Assembly: GCA_045124495.1 (NCBI GenBank)
Contig: JBGVLX010000071.1
Coordinates: 1 to 38,251, forward strand
DNA length: 38,251 nt
Direction of reading: 5' to 3'
From: RGIG1668 sp045124495
Lineage (GTDB): Bacteria; Bacillota; Clostridia; Lachnospirales; Lachnospiraceae
Position 1 is the first letter of the stretch. Every line of letters starts with the position of its first letter. This document shows, piece by piece, positions 16,732 to 25,521 of this stretch. Below the pieces are notes generated by a model. The model was not told the origin of the DNA and ran no database searches. It worked only from the letters and a program-made list of their open reading frames with translations. Both the position numbers and the translations under genes were made by a program.

Positions 16732-18146
16732 TATTGACTTTGTGATAAATATCCATTTATTTCTTCTGTTCTTACATCATTCGGAAACTCAGAAACAAAC
16801 TGTTCATAACTTTCCTTTGCCTTTTGTACATCACCGGATAAATCATATGCTCTTGCAAGATAATATAAAGTATCCTCATTCACCAGTCCTAACGTTCTTG
16901 CATAAGAAATCTGAATTACTGCTTCGCCATAATTTTGTGCTTCATAAGCCTGAACACCTAAATTATAGCATTCATTAGCAGCAAAAGCATTACACTCCGC
17001 CTGTACCAGATCATAAAAAGCCAATTCCATTTCCGAGGTAATGTTTTCTCTGTTAAGACCAATTAAAGCCTTTGCAGCCTCCACCATATTTCCCTGCTGA
17101 TAATATAAAGCCGACTGTAGCAAAGCCTGACTTACTGTTATTTTTAAATCACTTTCTTCTTTTCCGGCCGCTTTTCCTTCCAAAACCGAAATTTGTTCTG
17201 TCAGGGATTCATTTTCTATGGTCAGATTTTCAATGATTGCATTTTTTTGGGCAGTTTCATCGTCATATTGTACCTTAAGATTCTTATATTTATTATCTAA
17301 ATTGTTGACACGATTTGGAATAATTAATACCCACATAATCACAATGGCAAGTCCCAATCCTATCAAAAGATAGATAAAATTCGTTTTCGTATTGGTGTTC
17401 TCTTTGTAGGTTCCCACTGGTCTGACAGACATATCCATCGCTTCACTTTTCAGCCGATTATATGACTCTTTCCGTATATCTGCTTTGCTCTGTCCATTTG
17501 CATTTTCTTCCCGATTGACAGCATTCAAACTTTTTCCGTTGCCCTCTAGTAATTGCATATACTTCAAACCCAAAGTATTGTTATGATCAATCCTTAATAC
17601 GCGTTTGAGTGCTTTCCTAGCCTTATCATTTTGTTCTGCATCCATATATAACAACGCAAGCAACAAATATCCTTTTACAAAATTCGGACATAAGCTTAAT
17701 ACCTTCTTAATCTGAATCAGCGCTAAGTCTTTGTTGCCCTGCTTTGCATAATTCAATGCAATGTTATATTTTTTTATGGTTTGATTGGTATTTTCCAGCT
17801 TGGTTGGGTTGTTTTTTACTTCATTAATATAATCAGCGGCAATGTTCGCTTTTTCCTGATAATTTATACTAATCACCCATTGACTTAATGCCTCAACCAC
17901 ATCTCCCATCTCATAATAGATTAAACCAAGCAAATTTCTGGCTTCTATATTCTTTTTATTATACTTGAGTGCATATAACAAATCCTGCACCGCATCCGAC
18001 AAATTTCTGATATAAACTTTGTCCAATGCACAGTTATAATAATGATTTGAAGTATTGATGGCCTTTTTCATCAAAGCATCCGAAATACCACATTTACTGC
18101 AGGTTTCATTTATAAGTAACGGAGCACCACATTTTAAACAATTCAT
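16731..18146 (-). CDS. Zinc-ribbon / TPR membrane protein
   Basis: A 471-aa protein of unknown function. It starts MNCLKCGAPLLINETCSKCG, a zinc ribbon with Cys-3, -6, -16 and -19. TPR-like repeats follow (about 40-200), then one transmembrane segment (about 257-277), a coiled coil (about 285-330) and a second TPR set (about 345-465). ATG 18146 was chosen because GGAGGT lies 4 nt upstream; another in-frame ATG at 18167 has a poorly spaced site. A 52-aa gene ends just before it. Orientation is probably zinc ribbon in the cytoplasm and second TPR set outside. A role as a membrane scaffold is inference. Confidence 0.85.
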   Translation of the reverse strand: MNCLKCGAPLLINETCSKCGISDALMKKAINTSNHYYNCALDKVYIRNLSDAVQDLLYALKYNKKNIEARNLLGLIYYEMGDVVEALSQWVISINYQEKANIAADYINEVKNNPTKLENTNQTIKKYNIALNYAKQGNKDLALIQIKKVLSLCPNFVKGYLLLALLYMDAEQNDKARKALKRVLRIDHNNTLGLKYMQLLEGNGKSLNAVNREENANGQSKADIRKESYNRLKSEAMDMSVRPVGTYKENTNTKTNFIYLLIGLGLAIVIMWVLIIPNRVNNLDNKYKNLKVQYDDETAQKNAIIENLTIENESLTEQISVLEGKAAGKEESDLKITVSQALLQSALYYQQGNMVEAAKALIGLNRENITSEMELAFYDLVQAECNAFAANECYNLGVQAYEAQNYGEAVIQISYARTLGLVNEDTLYYLARAYDLSGDVQKAKESYEQFVSEFPNDVRTEEINGYLSQSQ

Positions 18147-18174
18147 TTGTACCTCCAATCGAAGCATTGACTCC

Positions 18175-18333
18175 TTACTTTTGTTGATTTCCTTGTTTTT
18201 CTTTTAGTTCCTTCAGCATTTCTGCCAAAACATCTGTCACATCTTTTAAATCGTTACTATAAATCGCATCTTCTGCTTGTTCCAATTCTGCGACAGGCTT
18301 AAATTTTCTAACTTCTTCTTCAAAATTAAGCAC
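18175..18333 (-). CDS. 52-aa small protein with GTG start
   Basis: An ORF of 52 codons begins at GTG 18333 and stops at TAA 18175-18177. It reads MLNFEEEVRKFKPVAELEQA, then an acidic stretch with YSNDLKDVTDVLAEML, and a charged tail. An AGGAG lies 7 nt before the GTG, and a good promoter is at 18436-18464. The composition suggests two helices. It ends 28 nt before the zinc-ribbon/TPR gene and is probably co-transcribed with it. The function is unknown. The GTG start and short length make it easy to miss. Confidence 0.78.
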   Translation of the reverse strand: MLNFEEEVRKFKPVAELEQAEDAIYSNDLKDVTDVLAEMLKELKEKQGNQQK

Positions 18334-18435
18334 AGCTTTTCTCCTTTTTTGAATCCTTGTTTCTTTTGCAAATCAGAATCTTTTCACAGAAGTAACCTTT
18401 CTTAAAAACGATCCCTAAGCTCCGATTACCTTCTT

Positions 18436-18464
18436 ATCATAACGATTCTTTCTACTATTTGCAA
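18436..18464 (-). promoter_or_regulatory. SigmaA-type promoter for the 52-aa/TPR pair
   Basis: Minus-strand TTGCAA (18459-18464) and TATGAT (18436-18441) are separated by 17 nt. It implies a leader of about 95 nt before the GTG start at 18333. It lies between degV and the small gene, where no terminator is visible. Confidence 0.7.
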
Positions 18465-18541
18465 TTGTTTTTCATCATCATCTTAAATGGTATCTCGCTA
18501 TCTTTTTACAATTTCCAACAGCTATTTTCTTTTCCCATTTC

Positions 18542-19393
18542 CTATGGCAATTTTTTCGTAACTGCCACAGCCAACGCACCAGGGCCAATATGACAGGATA
18601 CACTTAAGGAAAGTGGATCCATCCGTACTTCGTATCCTGGAAAATAAGCTTCTACCTCTTTTTTAAATTCTAAGGCAGCATCCATATTTTTGGTATAAGC
18701 CATTTGAAGATACACATTTTTTCCAAACCGCTCTTCCATATCTTTTTTTATCGATTCCATCATGATGGATTTTGCCTGTTTTACTGTTCTCGCCTTGGCA
18801 AAAGCATCCAATTTTTCACCCTGAATCTGAAGCACAGGTTTGATTTTTAATAAAGTTGCAAGTGCCGCTGCCGCAGGAGTGACTCTTCCTCCTTTTTTCA
18901 GATATTTTAAGGTATCCAAAGTAATATAAATACTGGACTCGAATTTTTCCCGTTCTAGTATTTCTTTTATCTCACTAGCGTTTTTTCCCTGTTTTGCCAG
19001 TTCCATGGCGTCCAATACGGATTGTCTTAAAGTAACTGAAATTCTTTGATTATTTACTACCTGCACTTTTCCGTCATAATCCAAAGCCAGACCCATAGCG
19101 GTTCCACAAGAACCACTTAGACCGGACGACATTGGAATATGCACGATTTCATCATATTCTTCCAACAAACGATCCCACAAATCAAGAACTGCTTCCGGAG
19201 ATGGTTGGGAAGTAGAAATCTCTGCCCCATCTTCTAATAATTCATAAAATTCTTCCTGAGACAGATTTATATCCTCAAAATATTCTTTACCATTTATTTC
19301 AAAGGGCATAGGAATTACACTAATTCCCATTTGCTTTCCTTGTTCCTGGGTAATTCCGCTATTACTGTCTGTAACAATTGCTATTTTACTCAA
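18542..19393 (-). CDS. DegV family fatty-acid-binding protein, TTG start
   Basis: A 283-aa DegV/FakB-type protein that binds a fatty acid, usually to present it to the FakA kinase. The N-terminus IAIVTDSNSGI, the TSQPSPE motif, IPMSSGLSGSC and the C-terminal SCHIGPGALAV motif are all family hallmarks. The start is TTG at 19393, with GGAGG 6 nt upstream. No fakA is in the window. It follows valS on the same strand, separated by a 138-nt leader with structure. Confidence 0.93.
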   Translation of the reverse strand: MSKIAIVTDSNSGITQEQGKQMGISVIPMPFEINGKEYFEDINLSQEEFYELLEDGAEISTSQPSPEAVLDLWDRLLEEYDEIVHIPMSSGLSGSCGTAMGLALDYDGKVQVVNNQRISVTLRQSVLDAMELAKQGKNASEIKEILEREKFESSIYITLDTLKYLKKGGRVTPAAAALATLLKIKPVLQIQGEKLDAFAKARTVKQAKSIMMESIKKDMEERFGKNVYLQMAYTKNMDAALEFKKEVEAYFPGYEVRMDPLSLSVSCHIGPGALAVAVTKKLP

Positions 19394-19412
19394 GATAATC
19401 CTCCTTTTCCAG

Positions 19413-19447
19413 AAGAAACAGGCAAAAAAACCTCCTGCCTGTTTCTT
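19413..19447 (-). promoter_or_regulatory. Leader hairpin before degV with an SD-like loop
   Basis: A perfect 11-bp stem (19413-19423 with 19437-19447) encloses a 13-nt loop that, on the minus strand, reads AGGAGG then seven T. The true ribosome binding site (19400-19404) lies just downstream. A T-run does not follow the stem on either strand, so a normal intrinsic terminator is less likely, although it could still mark the end of the valS transcript. Confidence 0.55.
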
Positions 19448-19452
19448 ATTTC

Positions 19453-19461
19453 ATGATACCA
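19453..19461 (-). promoter_or_regulatory. Possible extended -10 promoter of degV
   Basis: Minus-strand TGGTATCAT matches an extended -10 (TGn followed by TATCAT). No good -35 is seen. Transcription would begin near 19446, at the base of the leader hairpin. Confidence 0.4.
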
Positions 19462-19488
19462 CTTTTCCAAAAGTCATACTATTTTCTT

Positions 19489-19503
19489 CAGACGTAACGT
19501 CTG
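19489..19503. repeat. Short perfect palindrome between valS and degV
   Basis: CAGACGTAACGTCTG consists of two 7-bp half-sites around one central base. It lies 29 nt past the valS stop and about 28 nt upstream of the proposed degV -10. It may be an operator or a small hairpin. Confidence 0.5.
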
Positions 19504-19531
19504 TGACCTTTTAACCTGAATATCATCCTAA

Positions 19532-22168
19532 CTATTGTAACTGGCTCAATCGTTCTTTTACCTGTTCCAGCATTTTTGTATACTTTTCTACTTTGGCTTT
19601 TTCTTCTTCTATTTTCGCCTCCGGAGCTTTTGCAACGAATTTTTCATTGCTTAACATACCCTTAGCTCTTTTTATCTCACCTTGTAATCTTGTTTCTTCT
19701 TTTTTCAGACGTTCTAATTCTTTTTCAACATCTACCAATTCTGCAAACGGAATATAAATAACCGCATTTTCAATTACTGCTGAAACTGCATCTTTTTCTA
19801 TACCTTCTTTGTCTCTTTGTACCAAAACTTCACTTGCAGAACCTAATGTTCCGAAGAATACCTTTCCGTCTTCAAAGATTTTCATTACTTCTTCATTTTC
19901 AGAAACAACAAAAACTTTTGTTTTCTTGCTCGGAACTACATTCAACTGAGTTCTTACATTACGAATTTCTCTTACCGCTGCTTTGATTGCTTCTACTGCT
20001 ACTTCGTCTTTTTGGAAATTCCATTCTTCTTTGTATTCCGGCCATTTTGAAACCATAATGGACTCTTCTGCATCCTGCAGGTTACAGAAAATCTCTTCCG
20101 TAATAAATGGCATATATGGATGTAATAATTTCAAAGACTGGATTAATACAGTTCTTAACGTCCATAACGCTGCAGCCTTTGTAGTATCTTCGTCGTTATA
20201 CAATCTAGGTTTTACCATTTCAATGTACCAGTCACAGAACTCTTCCCAAATAAAATCATATAATTTTGCAACTGCAACACCCAAATCATATTTCTCCATA
20301 TTAGCAGTAACATCTTTTGCAAGGGTGTTTACCTTGGATAAAATCCACTTATCTGCCTGGGTTAAATCATCTAATGATACATTTTCAAAGTCAGCCTTTT
20401 CAAAATTCATCATCATAAATCTGGAAGCATTCCATACTTTATTGGCAAAGTTACGATTAGCTTCGATTCTTTCCCAATAAAATCTCATATCATTACCAGG
20501 TGCATTTCCGGTAACCAAGGTAAATCTCAAAGCATCTGCACCATATTTATCAATTACTTCCAATGGGTCAATTCCGTTTCCAAGAGATTTTGACATCTTT
20601 CTACCCTGAGAATCACGAACCAGACCGTGAATTAATACAGTATCAAATGGAACTCTATTAGTGTGTTCCAAACCAGAGAACATCATACGCATAACCCAGA
20701 ATGGAATAATATCATAGCCTGTTACCAATACATTGGTTGGATAGAAATAATCCATTTCTTCTGTTTTATCCGGCCAGCCCAATGTTGAAAATGGCCAAAG
20801 GGCAGAAGAAAACCAGGTGTCAAGCGTATCCGGATCCTGTCTCATAGGTTTTCCACATTTTGGACAAACCACAGTTTCATCCTTAGTAACTACCATTTCA
20901 TTACAGTCATCGCAATAAAATGCCGGAATCTGGTGTCCCCACCATAACTGTCTGGAAATACACCAGTCACGGATATTTTCCAACCAGTGGAAATATGTCT
21001 TTTCAAAATGGGTAGGAACAAATTTGGTTTCTTCTTTCTTAACTGCATCAATTGCAGGACCTGCAAGAGGTTTCATCTTTACGAACCACTGTTTTGATAC
21101 TCTAGGTTCTACCGTAGTATTACAACGGTAACAGGTTCCTACATTATGAGTATAATCTTCAATTTTAACCAACGCACCTTCTGCTTCTAAATCCGCGACA
21201 ATTGCTTTTCTCGCTTCATAGCGATCCATGCCTGCATATTTCGGATAATCCTCGGTAATCTTTGCATCTTCTGTCATAACATTAATAACAGGAAGGTTAT
21301 GACGAAGTCCTACTTCAAAGTCGTTAGGGTCATGGGCAGGAGTAATTTTAACTACACCGGTACCAAAATCCATTTCTACATAATCATCCGCAACGATTGG
21401 AATTTCTCTGTGAACGATAGGCAAAATTAAGGTTTTACCAACCATGTCTTTATATCTTTCATCCTTTGGATTTACCGCCACTGCAGTATCACCAAGTAAG
21501 GTTTCCGGTCTTGTAGTCGCAAGATTAATATATCCACTTCCATCTGCTAACGGATAACGCAAATGCCAGAAATGTCCTGCCTGCTCTTCAAATTCTACTT
21601 CTGCATCAGAAATGGATGTTAAACATTTTGGACACCAGTTAATGATTCTTTCACCACGGTAAATAAGATTCTTATTATATAGGTTTACAAATACTTCTTT
21701 TACAGCTTTGTTACAGCCTTCGTCCATGGTAAAACGTTCTCTGTCCCAATCGCAGGAAGAACCAATCTTCTTTAACTGGGAAACAATTCTTCCGCCATAT
21801 TGTTTTTTCCATTCCCAAGCACGTTCTAAGAATTTTTCTCTTCCTAAATCTTCCTTAGTTACCCCTTCTTTTCTCATTGCCTCAACAATCTTTGCTTCTG
21901 TGGCAATAGAAGCATGATCCGTTCCCGGAAGCCATAAAGTTTCATACCCCTGCATTCTTTTAAAACGGATTAAAATATCCTGTAATGTATTATCCAAAGC
22001 ATGTCCCATGTGTAACTGACCAGTGATATTTGGTGGTGGCATTACAATAGTAAAAGGCTTTTTGCTTCTATCTACTTCCGCATGAAAATATTTTTTATTT
22101 AACCATTTTTCATATAGTCTTCCCTCAATCTCCTGAGGGTTGTAATTTTTTTCTAATTCTTTCGACAT
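19532..22168 (-). CDS. valS: Valyl-tRNA synthetase
   Basis: A class I aminoacyl-tRNA synthetase that charges tRNA-Val. The 878-aa protein has the HIGH-like HMGH (53-56) in PPPNITGQLHMGH, the editing domain, a zinc-type CDDC/CPKC pair, the KMSKS motif in GRKMSKSLGNGIDP, the anticodon-binding domain and a C-terminal coiled-coil arm. A GGAGG precedes ATG 22168 and a promoter lies at 22199-22227. No T-box leader is visible; the space upstream is only 77 nt. Confidence 0.97.
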   Translation of the reverse strand: MSKELEKNYNPQEIEGRLYEKWLNKKYFHAEVDRSKKPFTIVMPPPNITGQLHMGHALDNTLQDILIRFKRMQGYETLWLPGTDHASIATEAKIVEAMRKEGVTKEDLGREKFLERAWEWKKQYGGRIVSQLKKIGSSCDWDRERFTMDEGCNKAVKEVFVNLYNKNLIYRGERIINWCPKCLTSISDAEVEFEEQAGHFWHLRYPLADGSGYINLATTRPETLLGDTAVAVNPKDERYKDMVGKTLILPIVHREIPIVADDYVEMDFGTGVVKITPAHDPNDFEVGLRHNLPVINVMTEDAKITEDYPKYAGMDRYEARKAIVADLEAEGALVKIEDYTHNVGTCYRCNTTVEPRVSKQWFVKMKPLAGPAIDAVKKEETKFVPTHFEKTYFHWLENIRDWCISRQLWWGHQIPAFYCDDCNEMVVTKDETVVCPKCGKPMRQDPDTLDTWFSSALWPFSTLGWPDKTEEMDYFYPTNVLVTGYDIIPFWVMRMMFSGLEHTNRVPFDTVLIHGLVRDSQGRKMSKSLGNGIDPLEVIDKYGADALRFTLVTGNAPGNDMRFYWERIEANRNFANKVWNASRFMMMNFEKADFENVSLDDLTQADKWILSKVNTLAKDVTANMEKYDLGVAVAKLYDFIWEEFCDWYIEMVKPRLYNDEDTTKAAALWTLRTVLIQSLKLLHPYMPFITEEIFCNLQDAEESIMVSKWPEYKEEWNFQKDEVAVEAIKAAVREIRNVRTQLNVVPSKKTKVFVVSENEEVMKIFEDGKVFFGTLGSASEVLVQRDKEGIEKDAVSAVIENAVIYIPFAELVDVEKELERLKKEETRLQGEIKRAKGMLSNEKFVAKAPEAKIEEEKAKVEKYTKMLEQVKERLSQLQ

Positions 22169-22198
22169 AATATCCTCCAGTATTTTTCTTCTTAAAAC

Positions 22199-22227
22199 AT
22201 AATAGTACCTAAACCATGGAAAATCAA
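22199..22227 (-). promoter_or_regulatory. SigmaA-type promoter of valS
   Basis: Minus-strand TTGATT (22222-22227) and TATTAT (22199-22204) at 17-nt spacing lie in the 77-nt gap between the coiled-coil gene and valS. It separates valS from the four-gene block upstream. Confidence 0.65.
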
Positions 22228-22245
22228 GACTAAAATCTTTTTTCT

Positions 22246-23412
22246 CTAATATTCTAAATGATACGCAAAAAGCTGCTCCCGTATTTCTTCCTCCAATGCA
22301 GGAGTTTCTTTTATCATTTCTTTTAATTTTCCTTTTGCAATCCGAATGAGTTCTTCATTCGCCTCCATCTGGTCACGTAATTTCTGTCTACGAACATTTA
22401 AAGAATGCTTCACTTCTACCATTTCTTTTGGATCTAGGATTGCCTCTGTCTGCTTGGTCCAGACACTACTGTCCTTTACGTGTATTTTTTTTAGCAATAC
22501 CTCCAACTCGTCTGCAGCACGGTTTAAATCACTGGCATTGACGCGATAAGAAAGTTCATCTTTTTTCATTTTTTGATACTGATGAACGATAAAATCTAAC
22601 TCTTTCGCATCTTTTACCTGATACTTCGCATACATATAATCAAGAGTATTGGTACAATTTACACATTTTATCTTTACCTTGTTCAACAATCCAATAGCCT
22701 TATTCATTTTACTGATAAAAATATTATACTGAGTACTGGATTGTAAAAACCGGCTATAAGTCCATACAATCCCTCCTGCACCGGCTAACACTACCAAAAT
22801 CAGCAAAATTCCTAGTTCCAGCTCATAAAACGTCATCAGACTTCCCACAATTGCAAGCAAAAGCACCATTACAACACAAATATAAAATCCGGTTTTCTTC
22901 ATCCGTTCCATAAATATAGTTTCTTGTTCCATCTGAAATTCCAGTGCATCTTTTTCACCTTCCAGATACTTCATATCTTTCTTTATCAAAATGCTCTGTT
23001 TTTCTGCATCTACCATACTATTTAATACGGATTCGATTTCTTTTTCATACTGTTTCATCATGCGGATATCCTTATCCTGCATTTTAGTACTATTTACTTT
23101 TAATTCCTGCCGGACATTCTGAAGATTTAAATACCTTCTGGCCACATCCTCTAATTCTTTTCGAGAAACTAAAAGGTACTCTTCGATTTTCTGTATATCT
23201 GTAAGATAATCCGTTACCAGCTGATATTCTTTTTTTAAATCTTCCCCGTGATAACTGGCGTCGATCACCTGATCACACAAATCATCTACTTCATTTGTAG
23301 AAGTGACTACCAGTATTTCTTCTTCTTCACTGTCCTCCAAGAAAGATTCCTCTTTTATTTCTTCTTTCCCATTCTTTTTCTTTTTTCTCTGAAATAATGC
23401 CTGAATTCCCAT
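22246..23412 (-). CDS. Coiled-coil membrane protein, last gene of the four-gene block
   Basis: I do not recognise a named family. The 388-aa protein has a basic then acidic N-terminal stretch (about 8-35), a long predicted coiled coil (about 55-170), two closely spaced transmembrane segments (about 175-196 and 198-218), and a second helical/coiled region to the end. Both ends are therefore probably in the cytoplasm, linked by a membrane hairpin. A CVNCTN pair (about 254-259) is the only cysteine motif. It starts 9 nt after the TPR gene. It could anchor the other three soluble proteins at the membrane; this is inference. Confidence 0.8.
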   Translation of the reverse strand: MGIQALFQRKKKKNGKEEIKEESFLEDSEEEEILVVTSTNEVDDLCDQVIDASYHGEDLKKEYQLVTDYLTDIQKIEEYLLVSRKELEDVARRYLNLQNVRQELKVNSTKMQDKDIRMMKQYEKEIESVLNSMVDAEKQSILIKKDMKYLEGEKDALEFQMEQETIFMERMKKTGFYICVVMVLLLAIVGSLMTFYELELGILLILVVLAGAGGIVWTYSRFLQSSTQYNIFISKMNKAIGLLNKVKIKCVNCTNTLDYMYAKYQVKDAKELDFIVHQYQKMKKDELSYRVNASDLNRAADELEVLLKKIHVKDSSVWTKQTEAILDPKEMVEVKHSLNVRRQKLRDQMEANEELIRIAKGKLKEMIKETPALEEEIREQLFAYHLEY

Positions 23413-23421
23413 CCTATTCTC

Positions 23422-24267
23422 CTATATCCATTGTTCCTTTAATTCCATTTTCCACTGTTCCAGCATGGCATCAATTCTTCGGCTATAATCAAAATACTTT
23501 CCATGTTCTTTATTGTATTTGGCATACTCAAATTTTTTATATACCTCCATACCTTTGATTTCCTTTTCAGAATCTTCGATTTCATCCTGAATGTCAAGAA
23601 AAAATTCCTCTGACAGACAGAATTTCTTTTCCTCCTTCAGAAGCTCTTCCTCAGAAGCACTTAATTTTAGTAAAAAGAAATATTCCTTTAAAGATTCTGT
23701 ATTTTTATTCAATGCATAGGCTTTTCGAAAATTCGTCTTTGCCTCTTCCCATTCAAAATTCTTTCCCTGACAAACCGCCATATTATGATAAATATTCCCA
23801 AGGAAGATTTTATCCTCTTGTTCCATATCCTCTCTTTCGGTTATTTGCATGGCAATCGTTTCATAAATATGAAAGGCTTTCATATAACGTTTATACAATA
23901 GAAGGCTATCTGCCTTTTTCTTTTGTTTTTCAAACATGCTCAACAACTGATATTCTTCAAAGGAAACCAAAAATTCTTCTATTTCCTGTTTGGTAAAATA
24001 AGAACGATACCCTAATATGGTCTGGTACAAAGATACTTTATCTTCCGTATTCAACTGTTGTCTTATTTTTTCCGCCAGTTCATTTAGTTTTAATTCTTCC
24101 GATATCCACTGCAATAATTTCTCAGTAATTGTATTTTCATCCAACATCGGTATATTGTAGTAAATGTAATAACAAAGTTCCTCATAAGAATACACTTCAA
24201 TCCTGGCATTTTCAAAAACATATGGTTGTTTTCCCTCTTGTGTCTGACAGATAATTACATTTCCCAT
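23422..24267 (-). CDS. TPR-type cytoplasmic protein of the four-gene block
   Basis: A 281-aa protein with no signal or membrane segment. The middle and C-terminal parts are helical and include a TPR-like stretch (about residues 145-195, with GNIYHNMAVCQGKNFEWEEA). The N-terminus MGNVIICQTQEGKQPYVF is beta-rich. ATG 24267 is chosen because AAAGG lies at suitable spacing, while an in-frame ATG at 24276 has none. The stop of the Hsp70-like gene (24269-24271) is 1 nt from this start, so translation is coupled. A co-chaperone-like or scaffold role is inferred from the company it keeps. Confidence 0.8.
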   Translation of the reverse strand: MGNVIICQTQEGKQPYVFENARIEVYSYEELCYYIYYNIPMLDENTITEKLLQWISEELKLNELAEKIRQQLNTEDKVSLYQTILGYRSYFTKQEIEEFLVSFEEYQLLSMFEKQKKKADSLLLYKRYMKAFHIYETIAMQITEREDMEQEDKIFLGNIYHNMAVCQGKNFEWEEAKTNFRKAYALNKNTESLKEYFFLLKLSASEEELLKEEKKFCLSEEFFLDIQDEIEDSEKEIKGMEVYKKFEYAKYNKEHGKYFDYSRRIDAMLEQWKMELKEQWI

Positions 24268-24268
24268 A

Positions 24269-25504
24269 CTACACATCCTTTATCACAGTAAATTCTTTTC
24301 GATATATCTTATTCGTGGTTGGAAACAGTTTACCAAATCCCTTATCCCGAATGACAATTGCTCCTGTATTTTTATCATAAAATTCCACCGTCAACTCCAG
24401 TTTCGTAGTACGGGGCGGTCTTTTCGGAAGTCCTCCAACCTCAACTGTTTCTATGATTCGCTCATTCGTAAAGCGATTAACATAAATAAACTCAATTCGC
24501 TTGGTATCATTTAAAAACACACTGATAACACCCTTAACATCAAACCACTCTTTTCCCCCATGGGCAATCAGAACCATTTGCTCCTTTCGTCCGTCATAAC
24601 CAATAATTCCGATATCGTATTGAATTCTTTCACTGGAATTGACTAAAATATCTTCCTTCTCATCCATTCCATAATAACAGGCTCCAAAAGCAAACAAGTT
24701 CTGTCCCAAAAAAACTCTTCTTCCATTACATAGAAATTTCAAAGATTCTTTTGCCCAGCCATTTTCAAATCCCGTTCCACACAAAAACACAGAAGACAAA
24801 CAGGAATTTCCAATGGCATCCGAGGCAATCATTTTAAAAATCTCATCTTTCTCTAATTTTTCATTTTCAGAATAATCCAACTCTTCCTTATAATCCTTAT
24901 GCTTCACCTGGATTTGTAACGGGGTATTTCTTTTAGTAAAATTAATTTGAAAATACTGCATACCCTCAGGACCATAATAAAAAGAGGCTACATTACTACT
25001 CCATAACTCATTTTCCTGATTTAAAACAAAGGAAAGAAGACTGTTTTGATATCCTGTATACAAGACTTCAATGCCCTGAAATATTTCTTCTTTTTTTAGA
25101 ATTTCCAATGCCTCTAGCATATTAGGGTTAATATCATACAAAGTAAAAACGATTTTTTCCGGCAAACATTCCAAATGTTTAAACACCTGCTTCACATGTT
25201 CCATAATCAAAGAAATAAAAATATCCTGATATAAATAACCTGCTCCATCCAGCACAACAGTTTCATGATTCCTGACATTTTTTAGAATATCTCCAATTCT
25301 GTCCCCTTCTTCTAAGCGGAGCATTTCATTTGCTTCTAAAGAATACCATAACTGATGTTCCTTATAGCATGCAATATTTGGTAATAGATAAGAATCCTCA
25401 TTTTCTTCATAATTTATACAAACCGGTTCCTTTTCTCCGTGTAATAAAAGGGCTGCCTGAGAATACTGCTCACCAATATCAAATCCTAAAACACCTCGAT
25501 TCAA
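24269..25504 (-). CDS. Hsp70/actin-fold protein with degenerate ATPase motifs (DUF5716-like)
   Basis: A 411-aa protein. The N-terminus LGFDIGEQYSQAALL (6-20) resembles the phosphate-1 loop of Hsp70/actin ATPases. VFLCGTGFENGW (239-250) and FAFGACYYGM (271-280) resemble the adenosine motif and the following helix. The phosphate-2 loop, normally D-x-G-G-G-T, is replaced by SNVASFYYGPEG (170-181). The last 110 residues (from about 295) form a beta-rich domain ending in a GFGKLFPTTNKIYRKEF segment. The full-length Hsp70 substrate-binding domain and lid are absent. I believe relatives are listed as DUF5716. It probably binds a nucleotide weakly or not at all. Confidence 0.78.
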   Translation of the reverse strand: MNRGVLGFDIGEQYSQAALLLHGEKEPVCINYEENEDSYLLPNIACYKEHQLWYSLEANEMLRLEEGDRIGDILKNVRNHETVVLDGAGYLYQDIFISLIMEHVKQVFKHLECLPEKIVFTLYDINPNMLEALEILKKEEIFQGIEVLYTGYQNSLLSFVLNQENELWSSNVASFYYGPEGMQYFQINFTKRNTPLQIQVKHKDYKEELDYSENEKLEKDEIFKMIASDAIGNSCLSSVFLCGTGFENGWAKESLKFLCNGRRVFLGQNLFAFGACYYGMDEKEDILVNSSERIQYDIGIIGYDGRKEQMVLIAHGGKEWFDVKGVISVFLNDTKRIEFIYVNRFTNERIIETVEVGGLPKRPPRTTKLELTVEFYDKNTGAIVIRDKGFGKLFPTTNKIYRKEFTVIKDV

Positions 25505-25521
25505 TTGTATCCACCCCTTCC

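Noticed and set aside
19983..20480. 165-codon plus-strand ORF inside valS
   Set aside because: It lies fully antisense to the conserved valS coding sequence, with no ribosome binding site and no recognisable protein pattern.
22169..22245. T-box leader for valS
   Set aside because: The gap is only 77 nt and contains no T-box sequence or specifier-loop structure; a plain promoter explains it.
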